From Styela clava (lineage: Eukaryota; Chordata; Ascidiacea; Stolidobranchia; Styelidae), in the NCBI RefSeq assembly GCF_964204865.1, contig NC_135262.1, forward strand, positions 14,260,001-14,324,000: a stretch of DNA of 64,000 bases, in the 5' to 3' direction. Positions 47,742 to 62,100 of this stretch are shown in pieces. The notes under the pieces are model-generated. The model was not told the DNA's origin and made no database searches. It saw only the letters and a list, made by a program, of their open reading frames with translations. Positions within the stretch are counted from its first letter, which is position 1. Each line of letters opens with the position of its first letter. A program made the translations under genes and the position numbers.

Positions 47742-48917
47742 CAGATCTAACTTTTTTGTATTAGTAACATTTTGCTTTGTACAAAAGATTAATTTACTTT
47801 TGCCATTACCATATGCTGAGTCGTTCGAACGAATTTGAATAGCCCCGTTCCAGACGTATCATTCTTAGCCATTGAACACTAAAGTTTTCTCCATTCCTTA
47901 CCAGCTTCTATCATATAAAATGTTTTTAAAACCTTACACTTAATCGAATCTCTCGTATAAAACGTCATCATCGAACGCATTCAAATATTTCATAATTTTG
48001 AACTCTTGTTCACTGTCTACGTGAATATTTGAGTGTAATTGACCATTTGTTGCTTTAACTGTATTTAGGGTTCAAAAACATTACAGTATGTTATACTGAA
48101 CCACATATTTATTATTTTATGTTCCACCTAATTCAATATCAAATCGACGGTCATTTTATTTGATGTTACCGATCCACAATGATATAAAGGTTATGAAAAA
48201 CTGGTTTAAATAGTCGTTTTCCGTTGCTCAATATATAACCAATTCGTGATATTCAAGTTTTACAGTGCAAGACACCTCGTTTATTCCACACAAACTTATA
48301 TAGTTGGATACAAAAAATCGGAAACGCTCGTTTGTCCAAAGAAAAAAAGACTGTTTAACAGAAGAGTAAGCGTAAATATGAAGAAGTTCACCATCAGTAC
48401 TGGGCTATTGCGTTGGAAACATTAAATTACCAACCAATTTTTTAACAGTTGTTTCCTCAGGGCATCTTGAAACAGATATTGATATGCGCTGTCAAATATT
48501 ATCCAATGAAAGTTCCGAGTCATCAAAGTAATGTGAGCATCATCATGTCTTTGGAAATATGGATAGATTTGTTGAAATGTATGACGAAATGCAGATGTGG
48601 TCGTAAGCAGTTTCTTTTATTACAGAAGTGAATCTCTGCTAAAATTGTTGGCTGTTTATGTGAACATTTGTCGCCAATTCAAAGTTGACGTTCACGCATG
48701 CCTGGTGGATCTCTTCCAACGCGATAATGTTTATCTTCGGAATGAACGGTGTATATAAGTGCCACCAAGTACCAGTATATATGGTAGTTACGACGATAGT
48801 GTCGGAAGTGTTTACTGTAAACTTACGTTTTCTTTTGCACACTGTCGTTAATTGCCTGGGGAATTAGTCCTACGCTATAATGTTTATAGTCGAAATTACC
48901 GGAATGTATAGGTGCCA
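47742..48917. other. AT-rich stretch with a short diverged tandem repeat, no gene seen
   Basis: No recognisable gene. The segment near 48724-48800 (ATAATGTTTAT then GTGCCACCAAGTACCAGTAT and TGGTAGTTACGACGATA) recurs near 48878-48947 with differences. The right repeat coincides with the left edge of the large segmental duplication. The frame 48449-48631 has no known motif. Confidence 0.45.
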
Positions 48918-50653
48918 CCAAGTACCAGTATGGTAGTTACGACGATAAGTCCTACAATTTCGTGGCTTCTCATTATTTCATTGCTTTTATTATTTCACCA
49001 TATTAACAAGTCCTTGATCAAAGAAAGCCCGCTATCAACTAATGGAATGTCTGCTACATTGACTCACTCGCATTTTTTTCTTAGTGACAGCAAAATACCT
49101 GTAACAAGTTGGTATCATTAAATAGGCACCATCGGACTTATAATAAAACAACATGATTGTTTAGGCACTTGTTACGTTTAATCAGGGGTTTGAAACACTT
49201 TTGAAACATCAATACCGCGGTTCTACGAAGCAAAATTGATAGTTGGAATTAAAAATATCGTTATTTATCGGGTATAGTAGGCTAAGTTTCTAATTAATCC
49301 CGTTTTTAATCTAATTAATTCGAGCCAGGATGCACTACTGCTATTATAATAGTATACACTTCCTGTGCCATATACTATTACAAACGAATTTAAAAGATGT
49401 GGTTTGTCTGATAGTGTTACATTGTCAAGTTCCTACGATCAGTGTAAGTAATGTACATAGTCAGCGCCTATGGCTTTAAAATTTCCCACAAATTAGGCAT
49501 ACGAAAAACAGCAGTATGTGATTTCAGAGCACTTATTTAACAATTTAATTTAATTTTAAATATAGATTTTAATTACGTATTTTTATGACATGAATATATT
49601 TTCAAATCATGCCGCTAGAATGAAAAGGGGATATTTAGGATATTTAATTACCTTTAATCAAGTGCGCAAAATTTTGATTTAAAACTATTAAATTATTCTA
49701 AAGAATAAAAATTGGGAACGTCTGTAAATATCGTAATAATACTGTAATGGACGCAGGTCGCATTTATGTATTTCTTTACTATTGTATTCGAGAGAGTGAG
49801 ATTAGCTATGGTGCAATATGTGTTTGCCTTGCACGCCATTGGCTGCGGCAATCGACTGACGACGACGCTTGCTCTGTAGTTAGTATCTTGTATTACTCTC
49901 TGTTGTGCGTGAGCGAGGCGAGATAGTTATGGTGCAACCTGCTATTATCTACTTTGCCGGTCTTTTTAGGATTTAGAGGAGTGTATGTATTATGAGTCGT
50001 TTTAGATTACTGTTAGCTCACTATTTAGTAGGAATCATTATGTTAGAATATGCTGGGATTTATCTGTGTGTTAATATTTACCAATTGTTTTTTTTTTATT
50101 TAGTTATTTAATCCCGGAATCTATCAATATTTGAAATTAAGCTTATGCTTTCAAACTATAACTCACACCTTTGACTGTTTAATCTACAAAATGGCTATTC
50201 TCTACGTGGGAGTGTTATCGCCATATTGTTCTGTCGTGTATTCGAGTTGGAATATTACAACAAAGTTCTTTCAGTTGGTGTGATCTTCTGAGGTGTTGGG
50301 GTTCAAAAGTTCAGTGGTTCAAGACTGTGAGTGCGGGACTGAATATTACGAGTTTGCATTGCAAATTGTAGGAAAACCGGGAAGTGGTATTTGACAGTGG
50401 TTGGGTATAAACGTAGCGCAGTTTGAGACTCCAATCCGTGCGTTACACAATTTCAAATATAGATTTGTCTCCAACGTTTTTACGTTTTACGTAGAGAATT
50501 TCAAATATTTAGATCGTCTCCCGGTCAATTTCAAATATATGTGATTGTCTCTTACTGTCGACAATTTCAAATAAAGATTAATTGCCTTCTACCGTGGACA
50601 ATTTCAAGTACAGAATAAAGCTATTCAGATTGCAAGATGTCTGATGAAGATTG

Positions 50654-53604
50654 CAGTGGCGGCGCGTGGTCATTTTGACAACCGGGGCAAGCTACTGCGG
50701 GACCAAGTCACCCCATCTACGGGGACAGGATGCGCGCTGTAAATTCTCCCATCATTTTATGAGTATAAAAACCATTCCATCGGTAACAACCAATCGGCAA
50801 AAGCGACAATTTTTAACGATAAGAAAGTGTCTTTAAAACCGGTCCAAGTCAAGGGATTAATAAATATAGACATAGTTTATTTTGAAACCTCTTTCAAAAG
50901 GAAAGGCAATATTTACCCAGATAAATACAATGACATATTAACAGAAACTTCGGGAAAGCAGACAAAACCTAAAATAAGGTTTAAAACGTAACTATGAAGA
51001 AAGAAACGGTAATGCAAAGATAAGGACATGCGTCGCTCACTCATAGATATATATGCTGCTAGACTTCTACTGCTTGAACATATGTGCAACACGCCGCGGT
51101 TTCTTGGAAGCAAAATGCTCAATAACGCGCTGATTAAAGTCACTCATCCCAGAAATAACGTCTCTTTGAATGGATAAAACAGCCAAGGAATTTAATCTAT
51201 CTTGCTTCATTGTGTTTCTGAGATACGTTTTAATACGCTTCAGCGTGCTGAATGTTCGCTCTGCAGAAATTTTGCAGACGCCGCAAAAGTATTTACTAGA
51301 GTGTTATCTATGAGGAACCCATAGAGCGGGCAAGTTGATGTGATGTTCAAAAAAGTTTGATTGGTGTATATACATCGCAATTCATTTTCCAATTTACCCA
51401 CGTTTAGCATGGGGTAAAATTTGGAGACAGTAGCCAACAAATGGATGAAAAATTGACGTGCAAATTTTGAAAAATTTTTGGGGTTCATCAAAGAGAACGC
51501 GGCAAGGTGTTCAGTGCGCAGACGATCGCCTATTTGATTTACCAGAATGTTACAGCATACCTTTGCAGACAAAATCAAACGCTGCGTTGTTTGCCCGCGG
51601 CGTAAAGAAGTACTCCATGTGTCGTCGTATTTTATTGTTTCCCGGATACGAGATACAGCATCGCAGAAGTCTGAAATACACGACTGCACAGACGCTCCAT
51701 CCATTAGCCTTGACTGCAATGCGCCGTATAATACATCCACGTGATAGAATATTGTGGAGAAAAAAGCGAGAAAAAATTAAAACTCACCATCTTCTAGCAG
51801 ACGCTTTAGACCTGCCGCCTCCCTCACAGAGCGTTCGTCCCAAACCGGAGAGCTCTGAATGCCATTGAAACACTCAGACCTAATTTCGGACACGCCCTGC
51901 ACCACGCGTGATTGGAAGTTCCAACGTGTTGGTGCACAAGCTGGGAGACGGCGGCTACATATCTGGCGAGGGAGGTCAGAGCGCTTCGGCGAAACGGAAA
52001 AAAATGAAGAAAACCCCAAAACATTTGCAAAAAATATACGGACGAGAGGGGTATCAAGACACATATTTTTAATAACGAGGTTAAATTGGTGTGCTTAACA
52101 ATGTAAAAAATGCGAGGAAAATCTTCTTTTATATAAATTGAACACCATGTCTCGACCCACTCATGACTGCTGCGCCGTCATAAGTTTGAGCTATCAATTT
52201 TGACTTCGCGTTGTAAGGCTGTAACACTTCTTCCGGTACAGCCGATATCCTGCGAGCCGTGCGATCAACGATTGGTACAAAGCTGTGAAATCTCTCGGTA
52301 GGTTTACCATCTTTCACAAATCGAAAAATCACAGCCAGTTGGGAAACGCACGTGATGTCAGTTGTCTCGTCAGACTGAATCGAAAGGAACTGGCAATTCT
52401 CATTTTCCAGAGCCAAATGTTGTAAATAAATTTTATACATTGAGTCGAGCAAATCATTTTGGATATTCTTAAATGTCCCTTTCGAAACAGTTGCGGCATC
52501 AAGATGATCTCTCAATACTGTATCTAGGGATGCGGTGTATTCCACCATATCCAAAAATACCTCTCTATTAGAAGAGCCAGCCCGTTCATCGTGCCCACGG
52601 AGGGACAGCTCGTGACAACCAATGAACTTCAAAACATCCATCAATCGACCGAGAACATGGCGGTTTTTCTCGACGTTTTGGTTGTGCCGACGAATAGAAA
52701 CCGCGCGTCCTTCATCCAACTGTGCTGCAATATTAACATTTCCGAATGTTCGGTATTTTACTGCATTGTCCAGATGCTCCATAGAAGATTGATGATCCCT
52801 GGCACGCTCGGAAAGATGTTTAAGATCTCTAAAACCAAATCTACACCAACGTGAGTCACGGGCGGTAGCAAAAAGTAGGCAATAAAATCAAAAAAGTGCA
52901 TTGTTGTCCTCGCTGTAACACAACCATTCGTGTTTTTTATACCAAGTTTCTGCGCAGAATGTACGCCGACGCTTTCCTCCGTCATGGGATTGTTCCAGTG
53001 AACAATTTTTCGGTTGATAAGGCCCAAGACGTTGTACCTCTAATTTTTGTTCCAGCGGCAGCTGCGAAAACGGAGTGCGAAGTAGTGCGTCAACTTTATT
53101 CATTATGAGGTCTAAGGCTACGGAATGCGAAACCGGAAAGAAGTGAGGAGCTCAAAAGGAATGTGGAAAATCGAAAGCAAATGGACTAAAGGTCTCTAAC
53201 TGATTCAAATAGCGAAACAAGCGATAAAAACGAAGGCGAGGATACTATCAACTTTTCAAGCAACCAACGAACGAGAAGGAATGCGTGAATATGTCAACAC
53301 GTTGTTGTAAGAAACGTCGGCATTGTGTCGTCATAATTTGGGGCTAGCCCCGATGATTTAGTAAAAGAAACAGAAAACAAACGAGACGCGGCGAGTGGAA
53401 GATAAAAGAGAGAATACGATATAGAATGAGCAACCGGGGCAAAATCGGCGTCGCCCCGTCGACGTTCGGCGAAGGCTTTGTGAGCGAAAAATGAACCATG
53501 TCGGGAGAATATGACTAGTGTAGACAGTCTGTGCAACCGATACTGAGGTATTTTTCGAATATTTTTTATTATACCGAAAAAACCCTATTGACGCGCCGCC
53601 ACTG
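50654..53604 (-). mobile_element. hAT transposon in BEL gag (copy 2)
   Basis: The terminal repeats are the same as those at 3055-6937, and so are the insertion point and flanks (GAAGATTG left, GAAGCTGA right). It is 2,951 bp long and lacks the chimeric duplication. It has lost about 37 bp in the dimerisation coding region (near 51265) and about 20 bp at the right subterminal region that carries the inverted CCGGGGC motif in copy 1. Confidence 0.9.
51067..53103 (-). pseudogene. hAT transposase, copy 2, broken
   Basis: Read on the minus strand from MNKVDALLRTPF at 53103 to the stop at 51067. The DUF4371-like core (SIQSDETTDI, AQTYDGAAVMSG) lies in the frame 52782-52129. A frameshift near 52890, a stop after LLEDGEF at 51777, and the deletion that removes the ISSADAERTF part inactivate it. 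It adds no domain beyond those in the other copies. Confidence 0.83.
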
Positions 53605-54990
53605 GAAGCTGAGAATGAAAAAGAAAAGATCTCGTGCGGGATATGAAAGCCACTTTACAAAGCTCTTGAAAACTATTGAGAATGTAATGCTTGACCCACA
53701 GAAATACAAAGAAGATGTGGGTACAAAAGAAGCTGTGGATCCGGCATTTGAGAACTGTATTAAAGCATGTGAAGAGGTTCGAAATTCTGTCAATACTGGT
53801 CTGGAAATGGACAAACTTGAGTTTGAAAAAGCGACTGTAAAGCGTGATGAAATCGCCGGGAAGAAAGCGGTATGTGATAAATTATATGGTGAATATTTGC
53901 AGCGATACAATGCTGCTGCCAGCAAGAATAACTCAGTGTCTAGTGAATCAAGAAAAACAAGTGTTGCTTCGCATCGAAGTAAATCTTCGAATAAATCATC
54001 TGTAAGATCATCTGTAGCTGCTAGAGCTCGACTGGATGCTAGACTAGCTGACCTTAAAGCAAAAAGTGAACGGAACAAGCAATTTTGGAGAAGGAGAAAT
54101 TAGATGCCGAAGTGAACATTGAAAAAAAGGGTTTAGAAACAGAATTAAGTGTGGAAAAACGAGCACTCGACACAGAGCATCTTGCAGATGAAGCAAAACT
54201 GATAGCTCAGAGTTACGAAGAAACTGAAGGATCTATCATGAGTTCTAATTTGGATAGCAATCCACAATTGGAGCATACAAGTTGTGCCTCTAAAGAATTT
54301 GGTGATGTGAATGGAACAGAAACATTGACAAATCCTAAATTTGTGAACATTTATGAGCCTAAATCTAACGTGCCTTTTATAAAGACTGGACTCTGCATTG
54401 CAGTCAAAGCCTCTTGTGGTTTCCCCTGTAATGAAAGATTTTTCTGATGGTCGTGTGCCATTGATGACTTCAACATTGACTGGTGCTATAAACATGTCTA
54501 ATCCTGGACTGCTGAGATCGTCCGAGGTTCCTGTTACATCGTTTGTACAATCTGGACATTATGTTTACAATCCGGTAATGAGTAGCATGCCGGTGTCGAG
54601 TTATGCCCCGGCCACAGGTGGTGTGTCGGTGGCGAGCCATTTCCCAGTCACGAGTGGCGTGTTGGAATGGGTGAACCTCAACGTGTGAGCAGTGTTCCTG
54701 TCCAGAATGTTTACGGTTCGAGTGTACCAGCGACATCTTTGAGCTATTCTGCAGTTCCTGTGTATCCGGTGATTCCGACATGTCCAGCATCTATGGGTGA
54801 ACATCTGAAAGTTGATCTACCTGAGTTTGATGGTGATCAGCTGAGGTATCCAGAGTTTCTGAGTGAATTTACAGCTGCAATTGATGTGGAAAATATCCCA
54901 GCAAATCGTAAGCTTATCATTCTGTACGAAGGACATTGCCAAAAAGGCAATTCGGTCCGGTGTAATTATAAGCGGGGTCCTCTTTTGTGA
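53605..54990 (+). pseudogene. BEL/Pao gag, copy 2
   Basis: This is less damaged at its start than copy 1: one frame runs through the N-terminal helix and serine-rich region (RYNAAASKNNSVSS) to 54103. Shifts follow near 54085, 54400 and 54660. It retains about 40 bp near 54286-54330 (CASKEFGDVNGTETL) that copy 1 has lost. It ends with the same truncated DUF1759-like segment (PEFDGDQLRYPEFLSEF). Confidence 0.75.
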
Positions 54991-57900
54991 CCGATTCTAA
55001 TGCTATACCTAATAGGGGGGTCATTGCCAAGTTTGATTGTCTTTTTTTTGGGTCGGGTAATCAACATCCTTTGTGGAAATGCCTGAAGTTTAAGAAAATG
55101 ACTCCTAAAGAGAGGTCATTGTGGGTGGGCAAAAATGATTTGTGTTATAATTGCCTTTTAAATGGTCACATAGCAAATGAGTGTACTCGCAATGTGGTAT
55201 GTAATGTTGATGGATGTGGCAAAAAGCACAATGTGCTGCTGCATTTCCCACCTCGGCAGAAGCCGGGTGGTTCTACTAATTCTGGAAGTTTTTGTTCAGG
55301 TAATAAGACGAGTGCTCCGGTCAGTGGGGCCGGTGAGAAATCTACGTGTGGAGCAACTTCTTGTAGCGTGGAGGCTACGGGAGAGGTTGGGAATGTTAGA
55401 TTTAAATTGTTACCAGTCACGGTCAGGGGTAAGGCCATAGGAGATAAGGAGATATCGACCTATGCCCTGTTAGACCCAGGATCTACGGTGTCCCTTTGTA
55501 CCAATGGGCTCATGAGGGAGCTAGGTATAAGTGGGGTAAAAACCAATTTTTCTGTGCAGACTGTGACTGGTCATAAAATCCAAGAGGGGTTTGAGTTATC
55601 GTTGACTGCCATGGCTGCAGGCAACTTTCTAGTGCTAGATAGAGTTCTAACTGTTGAGCGATTGCCCAACTTGAAATCGAGTATTCCCAGTGTACGTGAT
55701 ATACTGAAGTGTATTCACATTTTTCCCATGTTGATATTTCTGATTCTAGCTTCTTATAGGCTCAAATGCCCCGGATGCCCATGATGTGTTTGAGCTTAAA
55801 CGTGGGAGAAGGGGACAGCCCAGAGCGGTGAAACCATGTTGGGGTGGACACTGTTTGGCCCTGAGAGTGATTCTAATTGTGATAATAATTTTGTGAATTT
55901 TATTCATTGTGATGATAATATTTTACATCGTCAATTGTGTCAGATTTATGAGCGTGATTTTATTGATAATGCATATGAATCTGCATCCTCACATTCTGTT
56001 GAAGACAAGCGGGCATTGTCTATCATGGAAAGACTATTCGAAAAGTTACTAGACATTATGAGGTGGGACTCCCATGGAAAAATAAAGAGGTGAAACTTCC
56101 TAATAATCGTGCCATGGTGGAGAAACAATTATTGTACCAAAAGAGGAAATTTATTCGAGACCCAGAATTATTTGAGCGTTATAAGAGCGTGATAAATGAT
56201 TATCTGGATAATGGGTATGCAAGAAAAATACCTAATGATGAATTGGTGACTAGTAACAAAACTTTTTATTTGGGGCATTATAGTACGAAACAATCAAAAT
56301 TTCGTGTAGTTTTCAATGGGGCCGGAACTTTTCGTGGGGTTTTATTGAACGATAATTTATTACAAGGACCAGATTATGCGAATATTTTGGCAGGAGTTTT
56401 GTTGAGGTTTCGACAAGAAAGAATTGGTGTGATGGCAGATATCAAGGCTATGTTTCATCAGGTGAGAGTGAGACCAGAAGATTGCGACTCGCTTCGTTTT
56501 TTGTGGTGGCCAAATGGTGATTTGTAATCTCCAGCAAGTGACTATTTCATTTTAGTACACATATTTGCGGTGGGTTCCATCTAACAAAATTTATCAGCAA
56601 TTGTCGAGAGGTGCAAAGACCTTGGTGAATGAAAGGTTTCTATTACTCGTTGTTTGAAATGTTCGGATACGAATGACCCTGGTGAGATTCAAATGCATAT
56701 TTTTTGGGATGCAAGTGAAATTGGATATGGATGTGCATGCTATTTGCAAATGTTGAATAAGTCCGATGGATCGGTGCATTGTAATTTTGTTATGGGAAAG
56801 TCAAGAGTGACACCTTCAAAACCAGTGACTATACCAAGGCTAGAGTTGACTGCAGCAGTGGTTGCAGTGAAGTTGGGTCAGTTAGTGAAGACTCAACTGG
56901 AGTATAAAATTGATAAAATCATTTATTGGACCGATTCAATGTCAGTGTTGCAGTATATCACTAATACGACAAGACGCTTCCATACCTTTGTGGCGAATCG
57001 TCCTGCTGTTATTCATGAAGGATCAGAGCCTTTGCAATGGAGACATATTGACACAAAATGTAACCCGGCTGATATTGCATCTCGAGGTTTGAAACCGTGT
57101 CAGTTGGACAAATCAAAGATCTGGTTTGAAGGTCCTGCGTTTTTGATAAAGGAAGAACGCATGTGGCCAAAATTAAAACCTATCCGTGGCATATCAAATA
57201 GTGATCGTGAATTGAAACAGGATTTGACTGTATATTGTGTTAAAGATAACTTGAAGGAAAATCCAATCAAACGTTTGCTTTCGAAATATTCTAAATTGGA
57301 GAAACTTCAGAGATCGACAGCTTGGCTGTTGAGATATTGATCTTATCTCAGATGGAAGGTGGCTAAATCTCGAGGTGATGGAGATATTAGTCTGCTGAAA
57401 CGAGGACATCTTGAGATTCGTGAATTGAATTGTGCGATTGATTGCATAGTAAAATTTGTGCAATGAGAGCAGTTTGGAAAACAATTTGATGCATTGCATA
57501 ATCATTCATCTTTGGAAGAAAAGATCATCAGAACGCCGAAGAGGTCATTGTCGAGAAATGAGCAGATGAAATCAATACAGAAATTGAATCCTATTGTTGT
57601 AAAAGGGATTCTGAGAGTCGTTGGTCATCTTGATCGTTCACATATGCCATTGGAAAGTAGATATCCAGTAATTTTGCCGAGTGATAGTCATATTACAAAT
57701 TTGGTGATTGATTTGTATTATGAAAGAGAAGGTCACAGTGGTACTCTGCATGTTTTATCTGCAATTCGTGAGAAATTTTGGATTATCAAGGGGCATGCAA
57801 CTGTGCGTCGAAGGTTGAGCAAATGTTTTACTTGTCGTCGATGAAATTCTAAAGTGGGGGAGCAAGTGATGGCACCGTTACCAAAAGTTCGAGTGACACC

Positions 57901-58629
57901 TAGTGAAAATGCTTTTATGGAAACTGCCTGTGATTATTTTGGACCAATACTGGTGAAGAGAGGCAGGAGTGAGGAGAAAAGATATGGGTGTATGTTCAGC
58001 TGTATGGCTACTCGAGCGGTTCATATCGAGATGGCTAATTTGCTGGATACTTCGTCGTTCATTAATGTGTTCCAGAGATTTATAAACAGGCGTGGGCGAC
58101 CAAGGAAAATGTACAGTGACAATGGAACGAACTTTACGGGGCTAAGAGAGAACTTCGTTAAGGGATTCAAAATTGGAATCAAAATCAGATTTGTAAAATT
58201 ATGCAGCAGCAAAACATTGAATGGTGGTTTTCTGTGCCTTTAGCTTCTCATACAAATGGAGCTTGGGAGAGAATGATAAGATCTTTCCGGAAATTGATGA
58301 GAGCTATTGCTGGGGAGAGGTTGTTGGATGATGATGCTCTACATACATTGACAACACAGTGTAAAAGCATTTTAAATGGGAGACCAATTTGTCCGGTTGG
58401 AGATAGCCCGGATGATCTCGCAACTTTGAGTCCTAATATGTTGTTACTTGGTCGGCCTAATACGAATCTTCCTCCTGATCCATTCATGAAAGCGGATGGA
58501 TATAAGAAGTCATGGCGACAGGTACAATTGATGACAGATTGTTTCTGGAAGAGGTGGTTGAAAGAATATCTGCCAACATTGCAGTTAAGGCAGAAATGGC
58601 ACAAACCTGTGAGAAACTTCGCAGTTGGA
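54987..58629 (+). pseudogene. BEL/Pao pol, copy 2, with a deletion in the reverse transcriptase
   Basis: Knuckle CYNCLLNGHIANEC and protease LLDPGSTVSLC lie in the frame 54987-55784. Reverse-transcriptase motif A (MADIKAMFHQVRV) is near 56432. About 190 bp matching 9882-10070 of copy 1 are missing at 56570, including the YVDD motif. RNase H is better kept than in copy 1: a single frame, 56654-57340, holds FWDASEIGYGC and YWTDSMSVLQYI with no internal stop. Integrase has GHSGTLH, a stop at 57842, YSDNGT, TNGAWERMI and the same 3' break. Confidence 0.83.
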
Positions 58630-59128
58630 CCATCGCGCAGCTTTCCATATTCACTGTTTAGGCTTTTCATTTTTGCGTTCAAATCAATACAGACCGATTA
58701 CGCCATGTTTGGAAATGGCAACAAATGTCATGCACTTTACTGAGTGTAAAAGTCTCTGTAAGACTCCATTTATATGTGCTGTGCCGCAGTAAACACTATC
58801 ATGTCCTGACAGCCGGAAGTGCGCTTCTACAGAAAACCAAATGAGTGATCTGTTTTGATGACAAAAAAATTTCTTTCATGTCTTCCATGTACAAAAATGA
58901 ACTATGTTTTTCACGTTTCCCATGAGAAATTCGTGCTCCGTGATCAGAAAAGGTAAACATAATTTGAGTCTTACACATGGCTTGACAGAATTAAGTTATT
59001 GTGTGTGACCATAACCAAAAGTAAATTATTTAATTAATTTAATTATTCTAATGACTTCCACATATTTTTAGATTTGCCTGGAGCAAAATTGTAAATGGAA
59101 GAAATTTTTTTGGCATCATAACATGGTT
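58630..59128 (+). promoter_or_regulatory. Upstream region of sushi gene C
   Basis: This nearly matches 12136-12635. The conservation follows from the recent duplication and is not evidence of constraint. No coding sequence was seen. Confidence 0.45.
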
Positions 59129-59134
59129 TATAAA
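59129..59134 (+). promoter_or_regulatory. TATA box of sushi gene C
   Basis: TATAAA lies 47 bp before the ATG, as in gene A. The initiation site would be near 59158. This is inferred from sequence and spacing. Confidence 0.5.
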
Positions 59135-59175
59135 CGACGTCTCAGTTGACAGCGAGCACGATATAGGCTAATATC

Positions 59176-62100
59176 ATGGAGAAGAAGTTCTGGGAAGTTT
59201 CCTACGTTTTGATTGCTCTATTTTTGCATCTAACAGAAGGTTGGTATTTAGTTAGTTCCATTTTGGCAATTCACTTTTATTAAATACTTAAATGATCTCA
59301 TCCATTTTTTAAAAAAAAAATACGTTCTAAAAAATTTAATACAGAAATTTATATTTGGATTGGAATATGCTACTGCACAATTTGTTTTTGTTATTTCGAT
59401 ATTGATTTTAGAAGCAATGAATTGCCTGGTTCCAATGCTATTTGGTTATTTCTTGTATTAAGTAGTATTGATTATCAGCCATTGGCTCCTCTCTGTATAT
59501 AGGTAATTACCATAGATGAACAAGCCCGCCGGCATTTTGCTCGTCCGCAGGCATTGACCATTACGGTGTGCACCATTATAGTTCTCTTCGGTTTTTGTAG
59601 TTCTTGCGCATTTTAGTGGTCGTCACAAATAGGTTCAAAAACTATTTTTTTAAAGCAAGTTTTATTGGTTGCTAATATGCTATTTTCGGAGAACTGGATA
59701 ACGTGATATGACACCTTGCGCAAAAAATCTTTTTCCTGATATAAAAGGTTGATTTATCACCAATCACACGTGAAAAACATCTTCCCCGTGAAATGCTCGA
59801 AAATGATTCATATAGCGCTAAAATGCCGAGTGGTGCTGGATTTTTATAGCTGTGTACGAGTGTTTTTGTGTGGTATCGCGTAATATATTAGAGCCAGTGG
59901 CCAGCGGGTTAAATGGTAGAAGCAGCTCATGCTAAATAAATGTCTAAAATTCCGCTAGTTAATTTGTATTGCTCCAGTGGACAAGTTACAACTTGTTTAC
60001 ATGTTATAAGATTATGTTGCTGTGGAATGGCAAAATGTATATTCCCCTAGTTTAATGTTCATTACAGTATTTTTGAGAATGAGGTAAAATAAAGCGAAAA
60101 TTTCTAAATAAAGATATGAGTACTAATTTGACTGATTATTTAGCCTTGTTTGGTCCGGACATTGAGCGATGGGGTTGTCGGCTGCTATTGCAAAAAAAAA
60201 TTTGATTGACCCGATTAAAACTGCAGTTTTTTAAAGTAGTTGTCAGTAGAGGTTGGACAACTTTCATTACTTTCTCAGTGCCTTAGCACTAGTGGATTCG
60301 TATGCATATCATGCATTTTTTTAAGTCAAATTAAACCGCATAATTGTTCTTTTCTAGTCATTGTTGTAAACTGCTTGTCTGAGGAAGTCTAATTTTGGTC
60401 AGACAAAACGTTACAGAAATAAATTCGTTTTTAGTATGCAGCAATACTTTGAACTGTGTAGTTTTAAAATAGTAGTATTATTTCGAAAAGTTAGATATAC
60501 ACAAAAACTTGCCTCAAGAAAATATTAGGAATAAATAAAATCGGGTATTTGGACGGTGAATATGTGATTGTATGGCGTCACTAAATGAATGGAAATTGAC
60601 TTGAACTAAATTTGAACTTTATTCTTTATAACCTGATGGTGATATGGCCTCGAGTTAAAAATATGGCCTCAAACATTTCCATCATAAAACACGTATTACA
60701 GTTTCTAATTTTGAAACTTCCCGTCGGGCCGCTTTCTTTCCTGAGGTCATTTTGCATAGGTCATTTTAAATTTTTTCGTCCCTAAACCTTCGCTCATGGA
60801 TTGTTTGAAACGTGTGCTAGAGTTCCATTTGGTTATATACCTTCAAAAAGTAATTCTCCAATAATAGTCTACTTATGCGACCTAATGCCCCAAAACTTGC
60901 AAGAAAAACAACCTCGATCTTGAGAGATGTTGTGTCTATAGTAAACTACTATAGTAGAGAGGTAATAACTGATCACATCTGATTAATCTTTACGTTTTTT
61001 CATATGATTTTCCAACAAAACATTACCACAACCATTAATATAGCTAAAATCGTTACCGAGAAATCACAACTGTATTTGTGGAATTTATAAAAATTTGTGA
61101 GAAAAATCTTTTTATAAAAACTGGCATATATATTCGCTTCTTTTTTTCTCATTAATAGCTGGTAGTATATTAGGGTTTGAGCATAATTACTAAAAATTTG
61201 ATGACATACTAAACAAAATCCGATCTTCAAATCCTATTATATTATAATTTATTTTTCTCTAATATTCGAAAAGTACATCTAAATATCTCAGCGCGATACC
61301 CCAAGGTGAGCGGTATTTAAAATAATGATTTTGTTATCCATATTTAGGTGGATAATTGTAACTGGTAGTCCTGAAATATACTCGACACTTGAGTTACACA
61401 TCTGTCATATAAATCAAAACACGTTCAATTTGAGTACTTCAAACTGACAGTTTGACATAAAAATGATTTTATCATTATCAGTTTAAAAACTAACAAAGAC
61501 ATGATAAATCACACTAACAATTTTATAAAAGGATCCATAGGTCTACATTTTTGTTCATTAATCTAACATTTAGTAACAGCTGAGATTTAGTGGTTTCCTA
61601 TTTATCATTTAACCATAATGTATTCGATTCGTTTTCTTTGATCAAGGCCTGCACCCACTATTCTACACTTGATCTGTCTGCTACTTTTGCACTAGGAAGC
61701 CATATGTATTATACTTTTTAATATTGAAAATTGACCAGATGTCACAGAAAGTCGAAAAAAAATTATAAAATATTAATATTCAATTTACTTGCAAATTTAT
61801 CAATTTATCCAGGAAATCATTGTCCACCAACTAGATATTCAAAACCGGGACTCATTGAAGATTGTACCAAATCTTACTTTCACGGGAGTGTCTGCTCGTG
61901 AGTATATTTTAGTTCGATGAAGTATGGTTAGACGCGCATTGTTGTTGCAGGCATTGTTCACCAGCAATTTCTGATCTCATTTTACTAAACCATTTTGGTC
62001 TGTCTCATGTCTACTTTTGAGAGCATTTATTGTTGATTTTTCTGCTTTCATTATTTTCACGTTAGATGAATTTTTATTTTTGAAAACTACTTTATCCCTT

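Larger units (their letters stand above)
49793..58629 (+). mobile_element. BEL/Pao LTR retrotransposon, copy 2, decayed and 3'-truncated
   Basis: This has the same organisation, the same gag deletion and the same 3' break as the copy at 2191-12135, so both descend from one already damaged insertion carried along in the segmental duplication. Its leader (49947-50653) has a gag ATG at 50637-50639 followed by the hAT. The left border is as uncertain as in copy 1. Confidence 0.85.
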
